Source of the DNA: Syntrophomonadaceae bacterium | GTDB taxonomy: Bacteria; Bacillota_D; Dethiobacteria; DTU022 | Length of the DNA stretch: 12,329 nt | Direction: 5' to 3' | Assembly (NCBI GenBank): GCA_003551865.1 | Contig: PUNU01000064.1 | Location: 1 to 12,329, forward strand | In this document: positions 7,679-12,329 of the stretch, piece after piece | How the letters are laid out: each line of letters opens with the position of its first letter | How positions within the stretch are numbered: position 1 is the stretch's first letter | The notes under the pieces: model-generated | The model's database searches: none | What the model was told of the DNA's origin: nothing | Seen by the model: only the letters and a program-made list of their open reading frames with translations | Program-made: the position numbers and the translations under genes

Positions 7679-7707
7679 TTAATAGCACATTGGCCGATTA
7701 TTAGCAA
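7679..7707 (-). promoter_or_regulatory. Promoter of the 24-residue peptide gene
   Basis: On the minus strand TTGCTA (7707-7702), exactly 17 bp, then TATTAA (7684-7679) with TG one base upstream (extended -10). The expected start near 7672 leaves a leader of about 20 nt that carries little beyond the ribosome binding site. Confidence 0.6.
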
Positions 7708-8136
7708 TAAAAGAATTTTATGGCCGGGATAGATCTAAACCTGCGGGAATTATGTACCACATATTATGTAGACAATAAAGTTTAGAAAAATAACATGTCG
7801 GCTAAATACAAGGCTTTTTTTTAGGCAAATACCTGTTCTACTCACAATATACACAGAGTTATCCACAGCTCAAAGACTGACATGCCATCACTCTCATACA
7901 TTTTCCACATTATTCGAAGCAAGTAACCATAAAATAACCCCTGTTTATGGAAAAAAGATGGCACGTAAATTGATGACGGTGGTCCACTTGGAGGCTTATC
8001 CAAAAAAACCGGGCATTATGCTTTTATGCCGCCAATTTTTAATATGGATAAAAATACTGCAATAAAGAAGGGAAAATGAATTCCTTAGCGAATATTGTTG
8101 ATAAACATCCATATACTTAATGAAGGAGGCATTGTC
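7708..8136. other. AT-rich intergenic region with DnaA-box-like sites
   Basis: This 429-bp spacer separates the minus-strand peptide gene from the ferredoxin. It contains one perfect DnaA box, TTATCCACA, at 7859-7867. Same-orientation near matches occur at 7847-7855 (ATATACACA), 7901-7909 (TTTTCCACA) and 7996-8004 (TTATCCAAA), and a reverse near match TGTTGATAA at 8096-8104. No dnaA, dnaN or rnpA neighbour is present, so it is not an obvious oriC. It may be a DnaA-controlled regulatory region or DnaA-titrating site. The ferredoxin promoter probably lies here but no strong sigma-A match was seen. Confidence 0.5.
7959..7974 (+). promoter_or_regulatory. Weak sigma-54-like promoter match
   Basis: TGGCACG, four bases, then TTGAT resembles the -24/-12 consensus TGGCACG-N4-TTGCW. 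The invariant C of the -12 GC is A here, which would weaken or abolish it. It lies about 160 bp before the ferredoxin start. Confidence 0.2.
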
Positions 8137-8322
8137 ATGGAAGTCTTTGTAAACGACGATTGCAGCGCTTGCGGTATTTGTGAGGATATCTGCCCGGAAG
8201 TTTTTGAACTTGGAGATGAAAAAGCTGAAGTGAAAGTTAATCCCATCCCGGCAGAGCATGAGGACAGCGTCCGCGAAGCGGCCGAAGAGTGCCCCACCGA
8301 GTCAATCGAGATTACCGAGTAA
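8137..8322 (+). CDS. Monocluster [4Fe-4S] ferredoxin
   Basis: A very acidic 61-residue protein that carries electrons at low potential between cytoplasmic redox enzymes. The N-terminal motif is CSACGICEDICP, giving Cys9, Cys12, Cys15 and Cys19; the only other cysteine is Cys52 in EECPTES. A second full CxxCxxC motif is missing, so it binds one cluster, through Cys9, Cys12, Cys15 and Cys52 as in known monocluster ferredoxins. Cys19 has no cluster role in that arrangement and could be a spare or redox-active thiol. ATG 8137 is fixed by AAGGAGG (8123-8129) with seven bases between; an upstream ATG at 8095 has no such site. It stands alone and is followed by a strong terminator. The redox partner cannot be inferred from its neighbours. 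Confidence 0.95.
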   Translation: MEVFVNDDCSACGICEDICPEVFELGDEKAEVKVNPIPAEHEDSVREAAEECPTESIEITE

Positions 8323-8371
8323 CCGGGCAGCAATAAGATTTGTGCGAGAATCAAAAAATCAAACTGCACCG

Positions 8372-8400
8372 GAGCCCGCCTCAGGAGGCGGGCTCTTTTA
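8372..8400 (+). terminator. Rho-independent terminator of the ferredoxin gene
   Basis: GAGCCCGCCT (8372-8381) pairs perfectly with AGGCGGGCTC (8386-8395) around CAGG, followed by TTTTA. A textbook intrinsic terminator 50 bp after the ferredoxin stop. Confidence 0.9.
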
Positions 8401-8416
8401 TCAGTGAACTTTAATT

Positions 8417-8422
8417 TATAAT
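8417..8422 (+). promoter_or_regulatory. Possible -10 element before the 73-residue ORF
   Basis: A perfect TATAAT lies 51 bp upstream of the TTG start at 8474. The -35 region falls in the tail of the ferredoxin terminator and has no good match, so this is tentative. Confidence 0.3.
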
Positions 8423-8473
8423 CAATACAGCCGGATAGGGCAAATTCTTTACAGGATAAAAAGGACCTGCTCT

Positions 8474-8695
8474 TTGCGTAAAGCCGGTATAAATAGCGAA
8501 ATTTATGAAAAACTGCCCGAAGCCGTTAACCGGGGCCTTGCCATAACAGGCCCCGGGGGCATACTGCCGCTCGCCTGCTGCCGGGGCATGGACTATGGAG
8601 CAAGTATCTGCCTTGAAAAGATCCACACCATGCGCCCGGACCTGGACAAAGAAAAAGTCTTCCCTGCTTTGAAGAATCGGGTGGCCGGGATTTAG
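8474..8695 (+). CDS. Uncharacterised 73-residue protein
   Basis: I do not recognise this family. The frame is open upstream back to a TGA at 8405-8407, without ATG. The best start is TTG at 8474, with AAAAAGGA (ending at 8465) about eight bases upstream. Codon choice resembles the neighbouring genes. The protein is soluble, with a Gly/Pro-rich central segment GPGGILPLACCRGMDYGAS holding paired cysteines, a third cysteine soon after (SICLEK), and a charged C-terminal helix. The cysteines could bind metal or form a disulfide, but no known motif is complete. It follows the ferredoxin terminator, so it is likely transcribed separately or by read-through. Its stop overlaps the stop of the LiaF-like gene on the other strand by 4 bp. 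A C-terminal fragment of a longer decayed gene is the main alternative. Confidence 0.5.
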   Translation: MRKAGINSEIYEKLPEAVNRGLAITGPGGILPLACCRGMDYGASICLEKIHTMRPDLDKEKVFPALKNRVAGI

Positions 8696-9465
8696 GACTT
8701 CCCGGCCGGTGCTTCTTTAATTTCGACTCCGCCCATGATCGCCCTGGCCTGGATGCGGACCACACGCCCACTCGATTCATTTACATTATCTTCAACTTTC
8801 CGGCCGGCAATAATACCGCCGTCTTCCTGGTCTTTAAAAGTCACTCCACCGAGCACCGCGGATCCCTCATAAATGACCGCCATATCCCGAGGCACTTTTA
8901 CGTCTATACCGCCCATAACCGCCGTAAGATCAAGCACGGTTTCACCCTCGGGGACCTCGGCTGCAGTTAAATCCATATCAATACCGCCCATAAAAGCAAA
9001 ATAGCTTCCGCTCTTCAGCTTCCAGGGCTGGGCTCCGCCCACATTGGCACCGCCCATGAAAGTGAAGCGTCCGCCGCTTCCTTCGCTGTGCGACTTTCCG
9101 CGCAGGAGATTGACCCCGATAAGTATCAGGATCACCGGCCATAAAATGTTCCAAAGAATCCCGGTGTCAATTTCGAACAGCCCCAGGTTGCGTCCCAGGT
9201 AAATCACTCCAATGGCAATGGCAACCAGGGCGGTAATAAACTGGCCCCAGGAGAAAAATATACGTTTTTCTTCACCTTCTGAGCGAACCGAACCGAACGA
9301 TAAAAATAGCCAATTAACCCCCAAAATCAAAGGAATTACCGGCCAAAGCCTTAAAGCCTGCCTCAACTCAAACTCTATACCCAGGTCAAGATTGCTTAAA
9401 AGCAGCAGAATACCAATAATTAATACAGCCAACCCGATAATAAACCTGCCGCTGATAAAACGCAT
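8692..9465 (-). CDS. LiaF-like membrane protein (DUF5668 / LiaF-like C-terminal domain)
   Basis: The protein has 257 residues. Four hydrophobic segments (about 8-26, 40-58, 72-92, 104-122) form the N-terminal half, with the WPVIPLILG and WPVILILIG pattern of the DUF5668 type. The C-terminal half is a beta-rich repeat domain with recurring Met-Gly-Gly motifs (FMGG, FMGG, VMGG, VLGG, IMGG), typical of LiaF and related cell-wall-stress proteins. LiaF inhibits the LiaRS envelope-stress two-component system in Bacillus, but no sensor kinase or regulator is adjacent, so a regulatory role is only possible. ATG 9465 is preferred: GAGAGGA stands nine bases upstream of it, but directly against the two earlier ATG codons at 9474 and 9471, which would add three residues. 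It is convergent with the 73-residue ORF and divergent from the tRNAs. Confidence 0.85.
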   Translation of the reverse strand: MRFISGRFIIGLAVLIIGILLLLSNLDLGIEFELRQALRLWPVIPLILGVNWLFLSFGSVRSEGEEKRIFFSWGQFITALVAIAIGVIYLGRNLGLFEIDTGILWNILWPVILILIGVNLLRGKSHSEGSGGRFTFMGGANVGGAQPWKLKSGSYFAFMGGIDMDLTAAEVPEGETVLDLTAVMGGIDVKVPRDMAVIYEGSAVLGGVTFKDQEDGGIIAGRKVEDNVNESSGRVVRIQARAIMGGVEIKEAPAGKS

Positions 9466-9546
9466 ATACATCATTCCTCTCAGTAGTATATAATCACAAG
9501 TGAAGTTAATTCGTTATAATCATAGGGATTCCTGCCGCGCAGCGCG

Positions 9547-9575
9547 TTGACTTTTTTGGGCCGTCATGCTAAAAT
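9547..9575 (+). promoter_or_regulatory. Strong promoter of the tRNA-His gene
   Basis: TTGACT (9547-9552), 17 bp, TAAAAT (9570-9575) with an extended -10 TG at 9567-9568. Initiation would fall near 9582, 12 bp before the tRNA. A CGCG-CAG-CGCG palindrome (9536-9546) abuts the -35. Confidence 0.8.
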
Positions 9576-9593
9576 TATCAGCGTAATAAAAAT

Positions 9594-9671
9594 GGTGGGT
9601 GTAGCTCAGTCGGTTAGAGCGCCAGGTTGTGGCCCTGGAGGTCGTGGGTTCAAATCCCATCACTCACCCCA
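9594..9671 (+). tRNA. tRNA-His (anticodon GTG)
   Basis: A complete cloverleaf with CCA encoded. The acceptor GTGGGTG (9595-9601) pairs with CACTCAC (9661-9667). The extra G at 9594 pairs with discriminator C9668, as expected of the G-1 identity element of tRNA-His. The anticodon stem is CCAGG/CCTGG with loop TTGTGGC, anticodon GTG at 9629-9631. The T arm reads GTGGG TTCAAAT CCCAT. Confidence 0.97.
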
Positions 9672-9676
9672 TTTTA

Positions 9677-9705
9677 ATGACAAATCAAGAAATTAAATAT
9701 ATAAT
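9677..9705 (+). promoter_or_regulatory. Separate promoter of the tRNA-Gln gene
   Basis: ATGACA (9677-9682), 17 bp, TATAAT (9700-9705): 5 of 6 and 6 of 6 matches. It lies between the two tRNAs, with initiation expected about 4 bp before tRNA-Gln. No terminator separates the tRNAs, so read-through from the upstream promoter is also likely. Confidence 0.65.
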
Positions 9706-9715
9706 CACAAGTTGT

Positions 9716-9790
9716 TGGGGTGTAGCCAAGCGGTAAGGCACGGGGTTTTGGACCCCGCATGCGCAGGTTCGAATCCTGCCGCCCCAGCCA
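9716..9790 (+). tRNA. tRNA-Gln (anticodon TTG)
   Basis: The acceptor TGGGGTG (9716-9722) pairs with CGCCCCA (9780-9786), followed by discriminator G and an encoded CCA (9788-9790). The anticodon stem is CGGGG/CCCCG with loop TTTTGGA, anticodon TTG at 9748-9750. The T arm contains GGTTCGAATCC. All arms pair. Confidence 0.97.
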
Positions 9791-9802
9791 TTTTTACACC
9801 TC

Positions 9803-9901
9803 AAACAACACAGGGGGACGGTTCTTCTGTGTTGTTTTTGGTTCGGTCTTAACAACACAGGGGGACGGTAACAACACAGAAGAACCGTCCCCCTGTGTTG
9901 T
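9803..9901. repeat. Palindromic dispersed-repeat block (ACAACACAGGGGGACGG family)
   Basis: Three copies of one unit are present. Copy 1 (9803-9837) is a full hairpin with 11-bp arms AAACAACACAG/CTGTGTTGTTT and a 13-nt loop, ending in T residues. Copy 2 (9851-9869) is truncated after GGACGGT. Copy 3 (9870-9901) is a full unit inverted. Copies 1 and 3 can form a foldback of about 30 bp, and copies 2 and 3 an 18-bp perfect stem (9852-9869 with 9884-9901). I remember similar GGGGACGGTTCT repeats scattered in clostridial and other genomes, sometimes linked to REP-associated transposases; none is encoded here. The block sits between the end of tRNA-Gln and the converging small membrane protein gene and could end transcription in both directions. 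Confidence 0.85.
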
Positions 9902-9904
9902 GGG

Positions 9905-10072
9905 TCAACTGCGCAGTGAACCTATAGTGGCGAATACAAAAAAGACAGCGACAATCAAGCCAAGCCAAAATAATACCGTCCCGCCCCAAACAGGGCTTAT
10001 AAAAAAGCTTGCACACAAAGCCAAAACTATCATTGCCACATAGGCGATCCTTTCTTTTTGCTCTAATTTCAT
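9905..10072 (-). CDS. Small two-helix membrane protein (55 residues)
   Basis: A short charged N-terminus (MKLEQKERIAY) leads into two hydrophobic segments: VAMIVLALCASFFISPVW at about 12-29, and TVLFWLGLIVAVFFVFATIG at about 32-51. The second is followed by a short polar tail (SLRS). The loop Trp-Gly-Gly makes a tight hairpin. AGGTGG (10087-10082) stands nine bases before ATG 10072 and three before ATG 10078; the nearer ATG would add two residues, and the spacing favours 10072. I recognise no family. The pattern fits a small inner-membrane protein of unknown role. It ends 3 bp from the palindromic repeat block, so the insertion may have landed at its terminator. A longer minus-strand frame across this region runs into the repeat and is a shadow. 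Confidence 0.6.
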   Translation of the reverse strand: MKLEQKERIAYVAMIVLALCASFFISPVWGGTVLFWLGLIVAVFFVFATIGSLRS

Positions 10073-10123
10073 GCTCATTTCCCACCTGCTAATAGCAACA
10101 GCTTATTTTCTATTGGGGCGGGG

Positions 10124-10149
10124 AATTAAACCACCCGTTTAATTTTTTT
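10124..10149 (+). terminator. Terminator-like AT-rich stem-loop
   Basis: AATTAAAC (10124-10131) pairs with GTTTAATT (10137-10144) around CACCC, followed by TTTTT. It looks like an intrinsic terminator on the plus strand, but no plus-strand gene lies just upstream. It falls in the leader or promoter region of the minus-strand small membrane gene. Confidence 0.35.
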
Positions 10150-10212
10150 CGTTCTATGCTCAAGCCGATATTCCTGCAAAAACAATGAAATGTTCAGATA
10201 TTACAGCGGCAT

Positions 10213-10243
10213 CCACAAAAGCAACCCACCCAACCGGGCGGGC
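10213..10243 (-). terminator. Probable terminator of the glpK-DUF192 unit
   Basis: On the minus strand GCCCGCCC (10243-10236) pairs with GGGTGGGT (10231-10224), allowing G-T wobbles, around a GGTT loop. It is followed by TGCTTTTG. It lies about 100 bp after the DUF192 stop. Confidence 0.5.
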
Positions 10244-10340
10244 ATTCGCATGGGCGGCCGATTATTTAATTATTGATCAATTCAGCTCAGGCTATTCATT
10301 ATTTCCTCAAGCTCGCGGTATAACCAGTCGCAGGTGGTGC

Positions 10341-10886
10341 CTACCGCGCCTTTTTCACCAGGTTGTCTCTATCCAGCTTTACTGTGTCTCCAACCAGAAG
10401 GCCCATTTCGGCGGCGAGACCGCCTTTGATTTCGATGGCAAACTGGGCCGGCTTTTCGCTTGAATAAACCACCAGATCCTCGTCAGCAGTGCCGGACTGA
10501 GGCGGTTCCATCTCGTGGACAGCTGTAATTATTCCTTCATGGTCGATAAAAATAACATCGAGCGGAATCAGGCAATCTTTCATCCAAAACTTAAGTACCG
10601 TCGGATAAGGTTCTTCGTCCGGGTAAACGAAAAGCATCCCTTCATCGACGACTATTGTTTCCCGCCCCATCAGGCCTTTCTCTCTTTGCCCGGGGGTAAG
10701 GGCCAGTTCCAGCTTGAAAGGGCGGCCTTTTAAAACCACCTGCTCGTAGAGAAGATCGTTATCTTCGCCACTGCCGCTATCAGGTAAAGTTTCCGGCGGT
10801 CCTGTGGCACAGCCTGTGAATAACACCAGGCCTGCAATGAATAAAACCAGGCAACAAAACCTTTTAAATTTAATATTCATGCTCAT
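10341..10886 (-). CDS. DUF192 lipoprotein
   Basis: The protein has 181 residues. A basic start (NIKFKRF), a hydrophobic stretch and a lipobox LFTGC with Cys26 predict a membrane-anchored lipoprotein on the outer face. After an acidic Gly/Ser linker, the DUF192 (COG1430) domain fills about 60-175, with its hallmarks ELALTPGQREKGLMGR, GMLFVYPDE, FWMKDCLIPLDVIFID and GLLVGDTVKL. The molecular function of DUF192 is not established. The frame is open upstream into glpK, but ATG 10886 is chosen because GAGG stands five bases before it and the signal peptide begins there; ATG 10880 would remove two residues. It begins 13 bp after the glycerol kinase stop, so the two are probably co-transcribed and translationally linked. 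A possible frameshifted tail is described in the findings. Confidence 0.9.
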   Translation of the reverse strand: MSMNIKFKRFCCLVLFIAGLVLFTGCATGPPETLPDSGSGEDNDLLYEQVVLKGRPFKLELALTPGQREKGLMGRETIVVDEGMLFVYPDEEPYPTVLKFWMKDCLIPLDVIFIDHEGIITAVHEMEPPQSGTADEDLVVYSSEKPAQFAIEIKGGLAAEMGLLVGDTVKLDRDNLVKKAR

Positions 10887-10899
10887 TTTTCCCTCTCTA

Positions 10900-12329
10900 T
10901 CAGTCAGGTTCGACCCAGGCAAGTGAGCGTTTAACCGCCCGGTTCCAGCCGCGGTACAGCATTTGCCGCTGATTTTCTTCCATCTCCGGTTCAAAAAAGG
11001 CGCTCTGCTTCCAGCCACCTTCAAGCTCTGCTTGATCTTTCCAAAACCCGGAAGCCAGGCCGGCCAGGTAGGCGGCGCCCAGTGCCGTGGTATCAAAAGT
11101 AGCCGACCGGCGAACCACCTTCCCCGTAATATCGGCCTGGAAATGTAATAGCAGGTCCATGACACTGGCTCCTCCGTCCACCCTCAGCTCTTTGGTAGGC
11201 AGGTTCGATTCCCGGTGCATTACATCAAGCACGTCCCTGGTCTGGTAGGCCATCGATTCGACAACAGCGCGGGCCAGGTGGGCCGAGGTCGTGCCGCCGG
11301 TAATCCCGATCAACAAACCGCGGGCATACGGATCCCAGTGGGGAGCGCCCAGGCCGGCAAATGCCGGGACCAGGTATACTCCCCCGTTATTCTCTGCCTG
11401 CAATGCCAGGTTCTCCAGGTCGGAGGATTTTTCAATTATTCCGAGTCCGTCCCTTAACCATTGCACGGCGGCCCCGGTAATAAAAATACTGCCTTCCAGG
11501 GCATACTCGACCCGATTGTTAATGCCCCAGGCTATCGTGGTCAACAACCCCTCTTTCGAGGCCACCGCCTTTTCACCGGTGTTCATCAGTAAAAATGAAC
11601 CGGTCCCGTAGGTATTTTTGGTCATCCCGGGATGGAAGCATGCCTGACCGAAAAGAGCGGCCTGCTGGTCTCCGGCCATGCCTCCAATCGGCACCCCGGC
11701 GCCAAAAAATTGGTCCGGTTCGGTTTCGCCAAAAATGCAGCTGCTGGGCATCACTTCCGGCAGGATTTCCCCGGGCACTTTAAACAGCTGCAAAAGTCCG
11801 GAATCCCAACAGTAGCGGTGAATATTAAAAAGCAGGGTGCGGGAAGCATTCGAATAATCGGTGGCAAAAACCCTTCCGCCGGTGAGGCGGAACAGCAAGA
11901 AACTGTCGACGGTCCCGCAGGCCAGGGTCCCTTCTTCAGCCGCCTTTCCCACCTCGGGAATATTATCCAGGGCCCAGCTCAATTTAGTTCCCGAGAAATA
12001 GGGGTCAAGCAGAAGACCCGTTTTCTCGCGGATATCTTCTTCATGGCCGGCTTCTTTCAGGCGGCGGCACATCTCGGCGGTGCGGCGGCACTGCCAGACG
12101 ATGGCTTTAGTTAGCGGCTTCCCACTTTCCCGATCCCAAAACACCAGTGTTTCCCGCTGGTTGGTAATTCCAATGGCGGCTACATCGGCGGCGGTGGCTC
12201 CCGCTTCCTGCAGGACTCCCTGCATAGCTCCTGTCACGTTCTGCCATATTTCTTCAGCGTCATGTTCCACCCAGCCCGGCCGGGGATAATACTGCTTGTG
12301 TTCCCGGTCAACCCGGGCTTTTGCGGTGC
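10900..12329 (-). CDS. glpK: Glycerol kinase, 5' truncated by window edge
   Basis: This enzyme phosphorylates glycerol with ATP to sn-glycerol 3-phosphate, the entry step of glycerol use and lipid precursor supply, in the cytoplasm. The frame is open to the window end, giving 475 residues. Numbering runs about 25 behind E. coli GlpK, so only the extreme N-terminus with the first phosphate-binding loop is missing. Glycerol-binding residues are present: Arg58-Glu59 (NQRET), Tyr110 (DPYFSGTK) and Asp220 (GMAGDQQAA). Other GlpK blocks follow: KNTYGTGSF, LEGSIFITGAAVQWLRDG, APHWDPYARG and RVDGGASVMDLL. A GTG at 12270 is internal, since VDREHKQYYPRPGW upstream is typical GlpK sequence. The DUF192 lipoprotein gene follows 13 bp downstream. 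No glpF or glpD is seen; they could lie outside the window. Confidence 0.97.
   Translation of the reverse strand, partial: TAKARVDREHKQYYPRPGWVEHDAEEIWQNVTGAMQGVLQEAGATAADVAAIGITNQRETLVFWDRESGKPLTKAIVWQCRRTAEMCRRLKEAGHEEDIREKTGLLLDPYFSGTKLSWALDNIPEVGKAAEEGTLACGTVDSFLLFRLTGGRVFATDYSNASRTLLFNIHRYCWDSGLLQLFKVPGEILPEVMPSSCIFGETEPDQFFGAGVPIGGMAGDQQAALFGQACFHPGMTKNTYGTGSFLLMNTGEKAVASKEGLLTTIAWGINNRVEYALEGSIFITGAAVQWLRDGLGIIEKSSDLENLALQAENNGGVYLVPAFAGLGAPHWDPYARGLLIGITGGTTSAHLARAVVESMAYQTRDVLDVMHRESNLPTKELRVDGGASVMDLLLHFQADITGKVVRRSATFDTTALGAAYLAGLASGFWKDQAELEGGWKQSAFFEPEMEENQRQMLYRGWNRAVKRSLAWVEPD

Larger units (their letters stand above)
10073..10340. other. Non-coding spacer between the small membrane gene and the DUF192 gene
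   Basis: This holds a plus-strand hairpin with T tract (10124-10149), a minus-strand terminator (10213-10243), and the AT-rich palindrome ATTGATCAAT (10272-10281). The end nearest the DUF192 gene carries an open frame without a start codon (see findings). No independent gene was seen. Confidence 0.5.

Noticed and set aside
7958..8065. 35-codon plus-strand frame (starting MARKLMTVV) in the DnaA-box region.
   Set aside because: It has only a weak GGA upstream, AT-rich codon use unlike nearby genes, and no promoter at a suitable distance.
9803..9901. Possible CRISPR array because of repeated units near a tRNA.
   Set aside because: The copies differ in orientation and one is truncated, spacers are irregular (13 and 0 bp), and no cas gene is present.
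9849..10085. 78-codon minus-strand frame across the small membrane gene and the palindromic repeats.
   Set aside because: It runs into the repeat block and ends there with low-complexity Cys/Val-rich sequence. The overlapping 55-codon frame has proper membrane helices and stops before the repeats.
10887..11165. Upstream extension of the DUF192 frame by 93 residues into the glpK gene.
   Set aside because: The extension is the glpK coding sequence in another frame. The signal peptide and ribosome binding site place the real start at 10886.

Overview
The window reads as chromosome from a Gram-positive Bacillota, probably a Clostridia-like anaerobe of roughly balanced base composition. The reasons are strong AGGAGG-type ribosome binding sites, a small clostridial-type [4Fe-4S] ferredoxin, a LiaF-like envelope protein, a MoxR/DUF58/transglutaminase operon, lipoproteins with short lipoboxes, and 3'-CCA encoded in both tRNAs. 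The lineage is an inference from gene content. No phage, plasmid or complete transposon is visible.

Layout. 1-926 (+): 3' three quarters of a 3-ketoacyl-CoA thiolase, cut by the window edge. 927-1405: non-coding, with an inverted-repeat element and a promoter for the next gene. 1406-2581 (+): an M24-family metallopeptidase-like protein. 2739-7168 (-): a three-gene operon transcribed MoxR AAA+ ATPase, DUF58 protein, transglutaminase-like membrane protein. 7279-7504 (+): a decayed second copy of the last part of the M24 gene and its downstream flank, so the operon lies between two direct repeats about 4.9 kb apart. 7543-7707 (-): a very small transcription unit (promoter, ribosome binding site, 24-codon hydrophobic lipobox-like peptide, hairpin). 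7708-8136: AT-rich spacer with a cluster of DnaA-box-like sites. 8137-8322 (+): ferredoxin with a strong terminator. 8474-8695 (+): unrecognised 73-residue protein, overlapping stop-to-stop with a LiaF-like protein on the minus strand (8692-9465). 9547-9790 (+): tRNA-His(GUG) and tRNA-Gln(UUG), each with a good promoter. 9803-9901: hairpin repeats of a dispersed short-repeat type. 9905-10072 (-): a 55-residue two-helix membrane protein. 10341-12329 (-): glycerol kinase (5' end outside the window) followed closely by a DUF192 lipoprotein.

How the genes work together. The MoxR, DUF58 and transglutaminase genes are a classic co-transcribed set: a cytoplasmic chaperone-like ATPase, a membrane-anchored partner and a membrane transglutaminase-fold enzyme with an external catalytic domain. 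Thiolase and glycerol kinase are ordinary carbon-metabolism genes at the two edges. The rest is a patchwork of short single-gene units.

The most unusual points are the M24 remnant that makes direct repeats around the operon, the tiny self-contained peptide gene, the DnaA-box cluster, the palindromic repeat block next to the tRNAs, and a possible frameshift extension of the DUF192 lipoprotein. None is demonstrably a new system from sequence alone.
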